In this document: positions 1 to 8,741 of the stretch, one piece after another | Position numbering within the stretch: position 1 is the first letter of the stretch | Layout of the letters: each line of letters begins with the position of its first letter | Program-made: the position numbers and the translations under genes | The notes under the pieces: generated by a model | Told to the model about the DNA's origin: nothing | What the model saw: only the letters and a program-made list of their open reading frames with translations | Databases searched by the model: none | Source of the DNA: Mucilaginibacter sp. | GTDB taxonomy: Bacteria > Bacteroidota > Bacteroidia > Sphingobacteriales > Sphingobacteriaceae | DNA: 64,000 bases | Assembly: GCA_030445275.1 (NCBI GenBank) | Contig: JAUCSE010000053.1 | Span: 124,001-188,000 of the forward strand | Direction: 5' to 3'

Positions 1-293
1 TGCAGCGTTTTGATATCATTCAAAAGTTCAGATTGACCAACAATATTGCTCATATAAGGATTCGTATTGTTACCATAAATATACTTAGATACCTTACCAG
101 TCACTTTGCCATAGTCAACTGTTATATCTACGCTTACGGCAGATGTTGGCTGATTGTATTTTATATAATCTCCAGGAACAGGAGCCGTTTTGGTTTGATC
201 ACCATTAAGGAAAAACCCTTGTGTATTTTGCGCATAAGCCTGATTACCTATGGATAATATCACTATACAAAGTAATTTTATTTTCATTTTCAT
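1..293 (-). CDS. Clan GH-A glycosidase-like protein, 3' part cut by window edge
   Basis: Only the first 97 codons are in the window; the stop lies beyond base 1. The translation opens with a signal peptide ending in AYAQ. Further on it has a block (VDYGKVTGKVSKYIYGNN, then NPYM) that closely matches residues about 90-115 of the next gene upstream (VDYSAVTTKVPKYLFGNN, then NPYM). It is therefore a tandem paralogue of that putative glycosidase. The start at 293 gives MKMKIK; a second in-frame ATG is at 287. The gene follows its neighbour by 17 bases, so it is probably the last or next-to-last gene of the PUL1 operon. Unlike the neighbour it shows no lipobox cysteine, so it may be periplasmic or secreted. 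The catalytic domain is outside the window, so activity is inferred only from similarity to the neighbour. Confidence 0.8.
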   Translation of the reverse strand, partial: MKMKIKLLCIVILSIGNQAYAQNTQGFFLNGDQTKTAPVPGDYIKYNQPTSAVSVDITVDYGKVTGKVSKYIYGNNTNPYMSNIVGQSELLNDIKTL

Positions 294-310
294 ATGTTAA
301 CCTGACTCTA

Positions 311-2026
311 TTATTTTTTCCCATCAGCTACCAGGAACACCACCGATCGCGGAGGCGCCGAAACCTTCACACTGCTATTCATCGCTGATGAAGAAGCGGT
401 AAGGGTTAAATAACTGGTGGGTCCGCCACTGGTGCCCTCAGGCCCGTTGCCATTGATATAAACTTTGCCGGAGAACTCCCCGTTATCAGCACCTCCTGTA
501 AAAGTATAATAGTAATACCTCGTGCCTGGTACGAAATTCTTTATACTGACACCTACTGTTTGTGTTGAGGTCCCTTTATTCACCAGTACTACACCGGCTT
601 CTCCCGACGAGAAGGATGAGGCATAGCTCAATATATCGCCGTTTCCCCCCTGTACAGTGGAGCTTATCAGCTTGTCCCCGAAATATTTCTGAAAATAATA
701 CATATAGTAAAATGCGGGCCGGGGATTCCATTTACTAATGCCACCGGGCTCATCACCGGCATTAAACATACCCATGTCGTCGCCGTTGTTCCATCCGTTG
801 GCCAGGTCCCAGCGACTGGCCATGCCAAACTGATTCTTCAGCAATTCACCTAAAACCATGGTCGCATGGATGCCGGCTATAAAGGATGTCATTTGTTTGG
901 AGCCGGTAGTAAACAGATTCCATTCGGTGAGTGCGATCGGCTTTAAAGATACACCACCTTGTGTTGTCGTAGTCTTCATCCAATCCATTATGGCCTTTGA
1001 CTCGGTCACCGGTGTGTTCAGAATAGTTGCTGCAGTTTCATTATCCGATCCCGTAAAATAATCATGCACGATATAGAAATCGGCGTTATCACCAGCGGAA
1101 GCAAATAAACCGGAGTTCCAGGTTTTGTCAACAGCGTTCCATGAGTTAACCGGATCTGTCTGCACTAGTTGAGCGCCAATTTTAATCTGAGCACCTACAT
1201 CAGCGGCAGCTTTACGCATCGAGTCGGCAAATACCTTAAAGTGTTTACCATATAAAGCTCCGGTAATGATCTGTGGCTGACCATCTTTATTTTGGGTAAG
1301 GTCAATTTTCCACCCCGCCTGCCATGGCCCACCGCTTTCGTTGCCAATTTCCCAATATTTGGTTCTCCCTTTATCATGACGCACCCATTCCGCGGCCAGG
1401 TGCGCAGCGACCTGATCCGGGTGGGCGCTCGTACCGTAGCGGGCATAGCTATAATTGACCGTGATGATACCCGTGCTATTGGTCTGCAATAAGGTATTGT
1501 AGTAATTATCCAATGACAATGTCCAGCCGGCTGTGTTATTACCTAACCAATAGTTAGCTGCCACTGTATTCCCGTTGGAATCATATAGATTTGCCGGTAC
1601 ATCAGCCGGTATTTTTCCATCCCAGAAGAAAACGCTGCTGATGTTACCTCCCGGAAAACGAAGTATATTCGGTGACAGGGCTTTGATATTGTTCAGCAAA
1701 AGGGGTTCAGTCACGATCTGGGTCATATAGGGGTTGGTATTATTCCCAAAGAGATACTTAGGAACCTTGGTTGTGACGGCACTATAGTCCACACTTACTG
1801 TCGCCGTAGCGGCATCGACGGGCTGAGCAACATTGGTATGGGATGGTACTGCAAACGTTTTAGATACCCAGTCGTCCAGAAAAAAGCCGGCCGACTTAGC
1901 AGTTGTCGGATCTGCTTGCGGTGTTATTTTTGTAGTGGTCGTATCAGCTTTAACGGGCGTAACATCAGTTTTACCGTTATTTTTGCAGGCAACTAAGGCA
2001 AGCAAGCAAAAAGAATAGTATTTCAT
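311..2026 (-). CDS. Clan GH-A glycoside hydrolase (GH51/GH39-like), lipoprotein
   Basis: A 571-residue protein when started at 2026. This start gives a short lipoprotein signal (MKYYSFCLLALVAC, lipobox LVAC), whereas the longer reading frame adds 16 residues with no signal character. Typical (beta/alpha)8 clan GH-A marks are seen: LRFPGGN near residue 125, KYWEIGNES (acid/base Glu in the GNE motif) near 230, and ALTEWN (candidate nucleophile Glu) near 370. A beta-sandwich-like tail containing VVLVNKG follows. RFPGG, GNE and EWN together resemble GH51 alpha-L-arabinofuranosidases, but GH39 or another GH-A family is possible. It sits directly after the SusCD and glycan-binding genes, so it probably attacks the PUL1 polysaccharide at the cell surface or in the periplasm. 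A second copy follows within 17 bases. Substrate is unknown. Confidence 0.75.
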   Translation of the reverse strand: MKYYSFCLLALVACKNNGKTDVTPVKADTTTTKITPQADPTTAKSAGFFLDDWVSKTFAVPSHTNVAQPVDAATATVSVDYSAVTTKVPKYLFGNNTNPYMTQIVTEPLLLNNIKALSPNILRFPGGNISSVFFWDGKIPADVPANLYDSNGNTVAANYWLGNNTAGWTLSLDNYYNTLLQTNSTGIITVNYSYARYGTSAHPDQVAAHLAAEWVRHDKGRTKYWEIGNESGGPWQAGWKIDLTQNKDGQPQIITGALYGKHFKVFADSMRKAAADVGAQIKIGAQLVQTDPVNSWNAVDKTWNSGLFASAGDNADFYIVHDYFTGSDNETAATILNTPVTESKAIMDWMKTTTTQGGVSLKPIALTEWNLFTTGSKQMTSFIAGIHATMVLGELLKNQFGMASRWDLANGWNNGDDMGMFNAGDEPGGISKWNPRPAFYYMYYFQKYFGDKLISSTVQGGNGDILSYASSFSSGEAGVVLVNKGTSTQTVGVSIKNFVPGTRYYYYTFTGGADNGEFSGKVYINGNGPEGTSGGPTSYLTLTASSSAMNSSVKVSAPPRSVVFLVADGKK

Positions 2027-2185
2027 ATCGGACATGAGGGGCATAAATTTATTTTCTGATCTGGTTTTTAACAATCACGATCGTGCCTACCGGCATCTTT
2101 ATCGAAATCTATGGCGCATAGTCTGGGTGAAAAATACCCGCTCCTGCACTCGGCAGTCGCGGGCACCATCAACTAAAACGCTCTT

Positions 2186-3412
2186 TTATTTAATTTTTAC
2201 AATACGGAAATCATCAAATCCCACATTCACATTTTGCGTAATACCACTGCCATTATTAATATAAAACAGTTCTATGGGCTGTCCCTTGATATCGTTATAG
2301 GTCGAAATACCTGGGAACGAACTCAATGGAATCGATACGGTTTGCCAGCCTGTCGTGGTGAATGTAACCCGGGTTGAACCATTGATTAACCATGGACTCC
2401 AGGCATAGGTATGGCTAAAGTTAAAATCAAAGTCTATTTCGCCCGAACTCATCCCAACCGGTACATTGATCTCGAATTTTATGGCAAGATTAGCCGCCGG
2501 TTCACTGCTGCTGATGGTTGAGGGGTAGGCTAACTGGCTTCCGTCTGTTGGTGTTGCCAGATCGCCAACATAATAAGTCCCGGCAGTAATACCCTGGGCA
2601 TTCCAGTATAAAAATTTACCTCTGCTTGCTTTTATAGCCGGACTTGCGACAGAAGATACCACAACCGGCAGGGCGCTCCATGGTGTGAAACCATTTTTAT
2701 CGTCAAAGTTTAAAAACACATCAGCGTTATCATTCAATACGGCATCGATAACTGATGTAGAGGTACCGTATTTGGTCACCACCACTACCGGCCCCGAAGC
2801 GGTAACACCGGCCGGCACCGTAACCGTGGCTGATGATCCGGCAGCATTACCGGCAAAGGTAGCAGCGGCTATATTGCCGGGAAAGGCAACGCTGTTTATC
2901 GCAAATAAACCCGCCCCGTTCAGGGTGATTACGTCGCCCGCATTGGGCATCTCATTAGAGATGGAGGTAATATAAGGCGAGGGCGCGGAGATCGGGAATT
3001 TATATGTCACTGTACCGGTGGCAGTAGTTACCACGATGGTATTAAGCTGATCACTCGTAATCGTGGCAAACGGTATCGTGGCGGGTATGGTCACCGGGAA
3101 ATTGACATCAGAACCCAGGGCGGTATTAATAGCCGCTTTGGTTCCATCAAAATATACGGCCGTTATGCCCGTTAAATGACTACCCTGTAAAACCACGTAA
3201 TCGCCGGGATTGGCTTTGGTCAGTACACTATCGCCGGGAGCTGCCTTGTAAGCTCTTACACCGGTGATAACCGGGTTACCGGAGCCCTTGGTGGTATTAT
3301 CCTTTTTACAGGATGATTGCATAAACACCATACTTGCCAAAGCCAGCAAGATCATGGTGTTTATTATATTTAGTGAGATCTTTTCCATCTTAAAAACTTT
3401 AAATTGTTTCAT
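2186..3412 (-). CDS. IPT/TIG-domain surface glycan-binding lipoprotein
   Basis: About 408 residues. The hydrophobic segment before QSSCKKDN gives a lipoprotein signal with Cys near residue 35. An alternative start at 3388 (MEKISLN) shortens the n-region by 8 residues, and neither start has a clear ribosome site. Two IPT/TIG-like immunoglobulin folds follow (PVITGVRAYKAAPGDSV and SPYITSISNEMPNAGD), each with the typical PGD/GD-V-x-LxG pattern. The C-terminal half (about 230-408) is a beta-rich domain ending VNVGFDDFRIVKIK, like the glycan-binding domain of SGBP-B-type proteins. It lies between SusD and the GH-A enzymes in the same orientation, the usual place for the SusE/SGBP component. The expected role is capturing the polysaccharide on the outer surface and handing it to SusCD. 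There are no catalytic signatures. Confidence 0.8.
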   Translation of the reverse strand: MKQFKVFKMEKISLNIINTMILLALASMVFMQSSCKKDNTTKGSGNPVITGVRAYKAAPGDSVLTKANPGDYVVLQGSHLTGITAVYFDGTKAAINTALGSDVNFPVTIPATIPFATITSDQLNTIVVTTATGTVTYKFPISAPSPYITSISNEMPNAGDVITLNGAGLFAINSVAFPGNIAAATFAGNAAGSSATVTVPAGVTASGPVVVVTKYGTSTSVIDAVLNDNADVFLNFDDKNGFTPWSALPVVVSSVASPAIKASRGKFLYWNAQGITAGTYYVGDLATPTDGSQLAYPSTISSSEPAANLAIKFEINVPVGMSSGEIDFDFNFSHTYAWSPWLINGSTRVTFTTTGWQTVSIPLSSFPGISTYNDIKGQPIELFYINNGSGITQNVNVGFDDFRIVKIK

Positions 3413-3438
3413 ATGCTGTTTTCAGTTCTGCCCTTATG

Positions 3439-5010
3439 TTAATAATAAGGAACCGGCGCCTGCGTAAGCAGCGGATCAGCCGTAACCTCCACTGCGGGAT
3501 AAGGCAGGGTATAATAGGCAGGAGTAACCTGGGTAATTGCCGGCTCGGTAACAACGCCCGCTGTATAGGTGAATGCATTACGGTGTTGCGCTTTGATGAA
3601 AGCATCAGCCTTTGCCGGGTTGTAATCATGCAGCCTTTTCAGATCAAACCAAAACTGATATTCCAATGCGAGCTCGATTCTCCGTTCCTTAAACAGCGCA
3701 TCAAATGTTAACGAAGTGGCAGCCGTCAAACCAGCTCTCGTGCGTATCTGGTTAAAGTAGTTTAAGGCTGTGGCATCACTTGTACTTGCGCTGGTACCCA
3801 AAGCGGCTTCCACATATACGAGGTATACATCGGCCAGCCTTAACAAATAATTGGGCAAATCACCGTGCATCAGGGTAATATTATCGCCCCGGTTTGCCAA
3901 CGGGCCGCCGATCACATATTTTTTGATATAGGCACCGCTCGCATCAGTCATGCTGTAGCCGTTGGGGTTCTGGGCGGTTATCAGCTCCGGGTAAATATCC
4001 CCGTTCAGCATAAAAGTAGCTTTGCGACGCTTATCAGCTAAATCGTAATCATCAAACATATCCTTGCTGATCCGCAGGCCATCCCATCCGCCGCCGCCAA
4101 TACCATCAATATTTGGATCTCCTTCAATGGCGGTTTGCCTGAAATCATTGGTTGTCCAGTCCGCGCCTGCAGCAACGGTAAATTGTAAGCCAAACAGCAT
4201 TTCCGGATTGTTTTTATGGAGGGTTAAAAATGCATCATAGTAATCCGGGTAAAGCGACAGGCCGCTATTATTGATCACATCAGCAGCATAATATTTAGCA
4301 CTGTCCAGATCGGCCTGGACACGGGTACCGGTAATACCAGCCCTGGTTAAAAAAACTTTGGCCAATAAACCTTTGGCCGACCATTTGGTGATGCGGCCCG
4401 GATCATCGGTTGAGGGCAGATTTGACGCGGCATAGTGCAGGTCGTTTATGATAAACTTGTAAATATCGCTCTGTATATTACGGTGCAATAAGGGCTTATC
4501 GACCAGTTTATCGCTGCTTTCCACAATAGGTACCGGCCCCCATAATTGTACCAGGTAGAAATAAGCGACAGCACGCATAAACCGGGCTTCGCCAAGGGCT
4601 GCGTTTTTGGCCGAACCTAATGATGCCGGGCTAAAACTGGTCACATTATTAATGGTTGTATTGGATTGCGCCACGACGTTGAACAACGACGACCAACCAT
4701 AACTTAATCCACCATAACCATTGGCGATGGTGAAGTTTGTAAATTGCGAAGCGCTGGTATTGTAGGGATTACTAACCGTATTACCCGACATAATATCGCC
4801 CACATACACAATAAAAGGGTAGTTAAAATCAAACCAGGGTTTGGTGTATAAACCGGCAGTGGCAGCCCGGAGTTCAGCATTAGTTTGATAGTAAGTACCG
4901 GCAACGAGCTTATCTGTTGGGATCCCTTTATTCAGAAAATCTTTTTTGCAGCCATTCAGACCAAGCAATGCAAATAAAGAAAAGATCCATATTTTGTTAA
5001 CGTGTTTCAT
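3439..5010 (-). CDS. SusD/RagB-family glycan-binding lipoprotein (PUL1)
   Basis: A 523-residue protein from the start at 5010 (MKHVNKIW). The reading frame runs open to 5094, but those 28 residues lack signal features and overlap the end of SusC. The lipobox is LLGLNGC followed by KKDFLN, typical of SusD lipoproteins anchored in the outer membrane. Family hallmarks are the early TPR-type helices (ALGEARFMRAVAYFYLVQLWGPVPI), the NYLLRLADVYLVYVEAAL segment, and the C-terminal LTFDALFKERRIELALEYQFWFDLKRL block. SusD forms the lid over the SusC barrel and binds the oligosaccharide cargo. The gene begins 22 bases after the SusC stop, so the two are surely cotranscribed. The TPR-type fold plus this context makes the family secure; the ligand is unknown. 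Confidence 0.95.
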   Translation of the reverse strand: MKHVNKIWIFSLFALLGLNGCKKDFLNKGIPTDKLVAGTYYQTNAELRAATAGLYTKPWFDFNYPFIVYVGDIMSGNTVSNPYNTSASQFTNFTIANGYGGLSYGWSSLFNVVAQSNTTINNVTSFSPASLGSAKNAALGEARFMRAVAYFYLVQLWGPVPIVESSDKLVDKPLLHRNIQSDIYKFIINDLHYAASNLPSTDDPGRITKWSAKGLLAKVFLTRAGITGTRVQADLDSAKYYAADVINNSGLSLYPDYYDAFLTLHKNNPEMLFGLQFTVAAGADWTTNDFRQTAIEGDPNIDGIGGGGWDGLRISKDMFDDYDLADKRRKATFMLNGDIYPELITAQNPNGYSMTDASGAYIKKYVIGGPLANRGDNITLMHGDLPNYLLRLADVYLVYVEAALGTSASTSDATALNYFNQIRTRAGLTAATSLTFDALFKERRIELALEYQFWFDLKRLHDYNPAKADAFIKAQHRNAFTYTAGVVTEPAITQVTPAYYTLPYPAVEVTADPLLTQAPVPYY

Positions 5011-5032
5011 GTTTTTTCTTTTTAAATGACGA

Positions 5033-8000
5033 TTAAAGGCCCACATTAAAACCGAATGTATAAATACGCGGAGTTGGGTATCTGCCCCAATCAATACCTG
5101 ATGTTAATGCATTGGTACCCTGACCTGACTGATTCGGAACGTTGGTACCGATTTCGGGATCATATCCGCTGTATTTGGTTATGGTAAACAGGTTTTGGAT
5201 ATTGCCGTATACCCTTAATGAATGCACGTGCAGCTTAGCCACTACCCCTGTTGGTAAATTGTAGCCTACAGCGATGTTTTTAAGACGCAGGTAAGAGCCG
5301 CTCTCGATAAAACGCGAAGAAATGCGATAATTCTGATTAGGGTCTCCGGACACCCGGAATCCCGGTACCGATGTCCCCGGATTGGTAACATATACATTAT
5401 TGACATCGGTGATAGATCCGGTTGGGTCAGTCATGGCAACTTTGGCGTAATTGTTCAGGCTGGCGAAGTAACCCGTTTGACTGGCATTAGGATCCTCATG
5501 CAAAACCCTGTTGTAGTTTAATATTTTGTTACCGTAGCTACCGGTGAAAAACAGGGTCATGTCAAAGCCTTTATAACTGAATGAGTTATTGATGCCGTAA
5601 GTGAATTTAGGTAGCGGTGAGCCCAGATTGGTCATGTCATTGGCGTCAATTACACCATCTTTGTTTAGATCCTTGTACTTGGTATCTCCAACCCATACAC
5701 CCTGGGTATAGTCAATAATGGCACCCGCCGGTAGGGCCGATGATTTTAAATCGGCAGCGTTTTTGAAAACACCCTGGGCCACATAGCCATAAAAGTCGCC
5801 AATGGAACCGCCCACCGCGGTTTTGCTGACGATTATACTGGCGTTATTGATCTTACCATACAAAGCACCGTTGGCATCATTGAGTGATAATATTTTATTC
5901 CGGTTTAAGGAAAAGGTTAAGGTTGTAGTCCAGGAAAATGCAGTGGTCTGGATATTCCGTGTATTTAGCGTAAACTCAAATCCCTTGTTTTCTATAGATC
6001 CTATATTGCCCCATGGCGCGCTTAAACTGCCTGCCCCGTTAGTACCGGCATAGCCCGGCAGCGGGATTTGAAGCAATAAATTATTGGTTTTGCGGCTATA
6101 AACATCTGCGGTAAGCTGGATGCGGTTTTTCAGGAAGCTGATATCAAGACCAGCATCTAAGCTTTTAGAGGTTTCCCATTGCACGTTCGGGTTGGCTATG
6201 TTTAAAACATAAGAACCCTGGCCAAGACCCACGGTACCGGTTGCAATGGATGAGCCATAGGTATAAGCGGGTAAGTTGGCATTGTTGGTCAGTCCGTAAC
6301 TCATTCTCAGTTTGAGCTGATCAATGGCTTTAGCACCTTTCAGAAAGCCCTCCTTCTCGGCATTCCATGATCCGCCGAAGGCATAGGTACCTACCCATCG
6401 TTTCCCATCGGCAAAATTGGAGTTGCCGTCCTTGCGGTAAGTGGCAGTCAGGTTATATTTATACAGATAGCCCGCGGTTACCCTGGCCAGGTAAGATTCG
6501 TTGGAATAGTTATTTGATCCGCCGGAGTTCGACGCGGTAGTAGCAGTGCCCAGGCTTAGGTCCTGTGGGTTATTGGCGAAAAATCCGGTACGGCCGCCGC
6601 TTAAATAAGTATAGGTACCTGAACTGGCCTCATGTCCGCCTGTCGCATTAATATTATACTTGGCCGCATAATGGTCGTAGCTGAAATAGTTACGTATGGT
6701 GAAACTTTTATTGTTGGTTGCCGTAACCGCAGCACTGTTAACCGGGTTTAATATCCCGTTAATGGTAAATGTAGGATAAAACTGGTTGACATTGCCATAA
6801 TCAAAATTGCCGGTTACCTCATTATGCAGTTTCAGGTCCTTGGTAAAGCTAATATCCCCGTAAAAATTACCATAAGCCTGGGAACGCTGTACCTTATTGG
6901 TATTGATGGCAGCAGCGGCTATCGGGTTAGGATTATAGGTATTGGCTACCGTTTGACCGGGTGTTTGGACAGCGCCTATACTGCCATCAGGATTAACCGG
7001 GGCCACATTTGGCGGGAGGTTAAGGGTGGCATTGATCAGATCGTAAACGCTGGCGTTGACATTTTCCTTTATACCCGAAAACGTTAAATTGGTCCCTATT
7101 TTTAACCAGTTGGTCGTTTTATTGTCCAGGTTAATTTTCAGGGCAGTTCTTTTAAAGTTGGAACTTAAAACGGTACCATCCTGGTTTAAATAACTGCCAC
7201 CGATATAATAGGTTGTGCGATCGTCACCACCACTTACAGATAAATTGGCATTATACATACCTGCGTTTCTAAATATAGCTTTCTGCCAATCAGTACCGGT
7301 GCCTAAATATTGTGGATTGGCAAAATCGGTAAGGGGCGTACCACCTGTAACGGCGGCCCTGGCATTTAAAAAAGTGGCGTATTGCTGTAAATTCATCATC
7401 GGCAAATATTTGGGCACCTGCTGAACGCCGTAATAATTGTCAAAATTTATTTTAGGCACACCTACCTTCCCTTTCTTGGTGGTAATGATAACAACACCAT
7501 TACTGCCCTGTGAGCCATAAATCGCGATAGCCGACGCATCTTTTAACACATCAATGGAGGCGATGTCGTTCGGGTTAATGGTTGATAATGGGTTATTGCG
7601 GGTACCGCTGTTACCCATATATACCCCTCCGGTTGATGAAGGCTGCCCCGGTGGGATGATCACCCCGTCAATCACATATAAAGGATCAACACCTGCATTG
7701 ATGGAGCCTAAACCACGCACCTGGATAGAGACACCCGCACCTGGCTGGCCGGAATTCTGGATAACGTTAACACCCGCTACCCTGCCCTGTAGGGCCTGAT
7801 CAAACGTGGTGGATACGGTTTTTCCGATATCAGCAGCAGAGATGGAAGCGATAGACCCCGTTAAGTCCTTGCGCCTGGCGGTACCATAGCCAATTACCAC
7901 CACCTCGTTCAGGGCATTGGTCGTATTGGTGAGCGATACGTTCAGGGTATTCACAGCCGTTACAGGAACCTCACTTGATTTAAAACCGGTAAACGAAAAA

Positions 8001-8236
8001 ACAAGTATATCGCCGGCTTTGGCATCTATACCATACATACCGTTCGCATTGGAGGTCGCGATGTTGGTTGTTCCTTTAATTTTTACGGTTGCGCCCGGTA
8101 ATGGCTGCGCGTCATCTGCACTGACTATTTTCCCGACAATGCGGTGGGTTTGTGCATAGCTGGTCAAAGAAAAAAACAGCGTAATAACAAAGAGCCAGCA
8201 ACGGATCGCTGTTCTTTCTTTTGAGTTTTTTCTCAT
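5033..8236 (-). CDS. SusC/RagA TonB-dependent outer-membrane transporter (PUL1)
   Basis: 1067 residues, normal for SusC. Order: signal peptide ending SYAQ (about residue 29); carboxypeptidase-regulatory-like domain (GKIVSADDAQPLPGATVKIKG, about 33-115); the SusC signature LNEVVVIGYGTARRKDLTGS with the TonB-box region; plug domain with GVSIQVRG and DPLYVIDGV; then the barrel to the C-terminal aromatic-rich strand. It imports oligosaccharides across the outer membrane using TonB/ExbBD energy, together with the SusD lid encoded 22 bases downstream. It is the first gene of the PUL1 structural operon, after a 505-base upstream region that carries an 18-bp perfect palindrome. The HTCS gene lies just upstream in the same direction and is the likely activator. 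Confidence 0.97.
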   Translation of the reverse strand: MRKNSKERTAIRCWLFVITLFFSLTSYAQTHRIVGKIVSADDAQPLPGATVKIKGTTNIATSNANGMYGIDAKAGDILVFSFTGFKSSEVPVTAVNTLNVSLTNTTNALNEVVVIGYGTARRKDLTGSIASISAADIGKTVSTTFDQALQGRVAGVNVIQNSGQPGAGVSIQVRGLGSINAGVDPLYVIDGVIIPPGQPSSTGGVYMGNSGTRNNPLSTINPNDIASIDVLKDASAIAIYGSQGSNGVVIITTKKGKVGVPKINFDNYYGVQQVPKYLPMMNLQQYATFLNARAAVTGGTPLTDFANPQYLGTGTDWQKAIFRNAGMYNANLSVSGGDDRTTYYIGGSYLNQDGTVLSSNFKRTALKINLDNKTTNWLKIGTNLTFSGIKENVNASVYDLINATLNLPPNVAPVNPDGSIGAVQTPGQTVANTYNPNPIAAAAINTNKVQRSQAYGNFYGDISFTKDLKLHNEVTGNFDYGNVNQFYPTFTINGILNPVNSAAVTATNNKSFTIRNYFSYDHYAAKYNINATGGHEASSGTYTYLSGGRTGFFANNPQDLSLGTATTASNSGGSNNYSNESYLARVTAGYLYKYNLTATYRKDGNSNFADGKRWVGTYAFGGSWNAEKEGFLKGAKAIDQLKLRMSYGLTNNANLPAYTYGSSIATGTVGLGQGSYVLNIANPNVQWETSKSLDAGLDISFLKNRIQLTADVYSRKTNNLLLQIPLPGYAGTNGAGSLSAPWGNIGSIENKGFEFTLNTRNIQTTAFSWTTTLTFSLNRNKILSLNDANGALYGKINNASIIVSKTAVGGSIGDFYGYVAQGVFKNAADLKSSALPAGAIIDYTQGVWVGDTKYKDLNKDGVIDANDMTNLGSPLPKFTYGINNSFSYKGFDMTLFFTGSYGNKILNYNRVLHEDPNASQTGYFASLNNYAKVAMTDPTGSITDVNNVYVTNPGTSVPGFRVSGDPNQNYRISSRFIESGSYLRLKNIAVGYNLPTGVVAKLHVHSLRVYGNIQNLFTITKYSGYDPEIGTNVPNQSGQGTNALTSGIDWGRYPTPRIYTFGFNVGL

Positions 8237-8741
8237 GTTTAAAATAAATTTAGGTTGGTAAATAATTGGTTCATAGTTCTTTGGTTAGTGGTAAATTGGA
8301 TTTAATTTTCATTCATATTAATTAAGGATTGTGTTAATATTCCATAGGATATATAAGCATCACAATGCTGCGGGACGGCCAGTAAAGACCATTTAACAGC
8401 CGGTAGAGCTTATTTATCAAAGCAAAAATTAAATCAACCTTCTTGGTTTTGTTAGTTTATAATTGAGCGGAAAGAGTTCAGCAGTATATTTTAAATACAT
8501 CGCATGGAACATATATTCTCGGGAATAAAACTATGGTAGTTTTAAAAAAAGGGATGGCAGGTTTGATAATGAATATAGACCAAATGTTAATTCGATTACA
8601 ATCGATTGTAATTAAACTATTTGACCGACGCATTTCACATACGTTTCCTGAATTGAAAACAAAAAAGTCCCTTAGTGATGATGGTAATCATAGATAAACC
8701 AAAGGGGTGCCGGCATCAATCCATGTAAGAAGGGGGGACTG
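8237..8741. other. Intergenic region upstream of the PUL1 susC operon
   Basis: 505 bases between the HTCS stop and the SusC start, AT-rich with no convincing gene on either strand. It must contain the susC promoter and any HTCS operator. The one clear element is the 18-bp palindrome at 8595-8612. I did not find a convincing Bacteroidota -7 box (TAnnTTTG) in the sense direction. A G-rich stretch near 8545-8565 vaguely resembles half of the C-rich PUL2 motif but is not good enough to call. Confidence 0.6.
8595..8612. promoter_or_regulatory. Perfect 18-bp palindrome, candidate operator for PUL1
   Basis: The sequence ATTACAATCGATTGTAAT is exactly equal to its reverse complement. It lies about 360 bases upstream of the SusC start and about 130 bases downstream of the HTCS stop. 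A perfect 9+9 dyad in AT-rich DNA is unlikely by chance and could bind a dimeric regulator such as the AraC-type output domain of the HTCS. The binding protein is an inference. Confidence 0.45.

Noticed and set aside
2076..2085. 10-bp palindrome CACGATCGTG between PUL1 genes
   Set aside because: Short and inside an operon, so not unlikely by chance.
5010..5094. Longer start for SusD of PUL1
   Set aside because: The extra 28 residues lack signal features and overlap SusC; the start at 5010 gives a proper lipoprotein signal.
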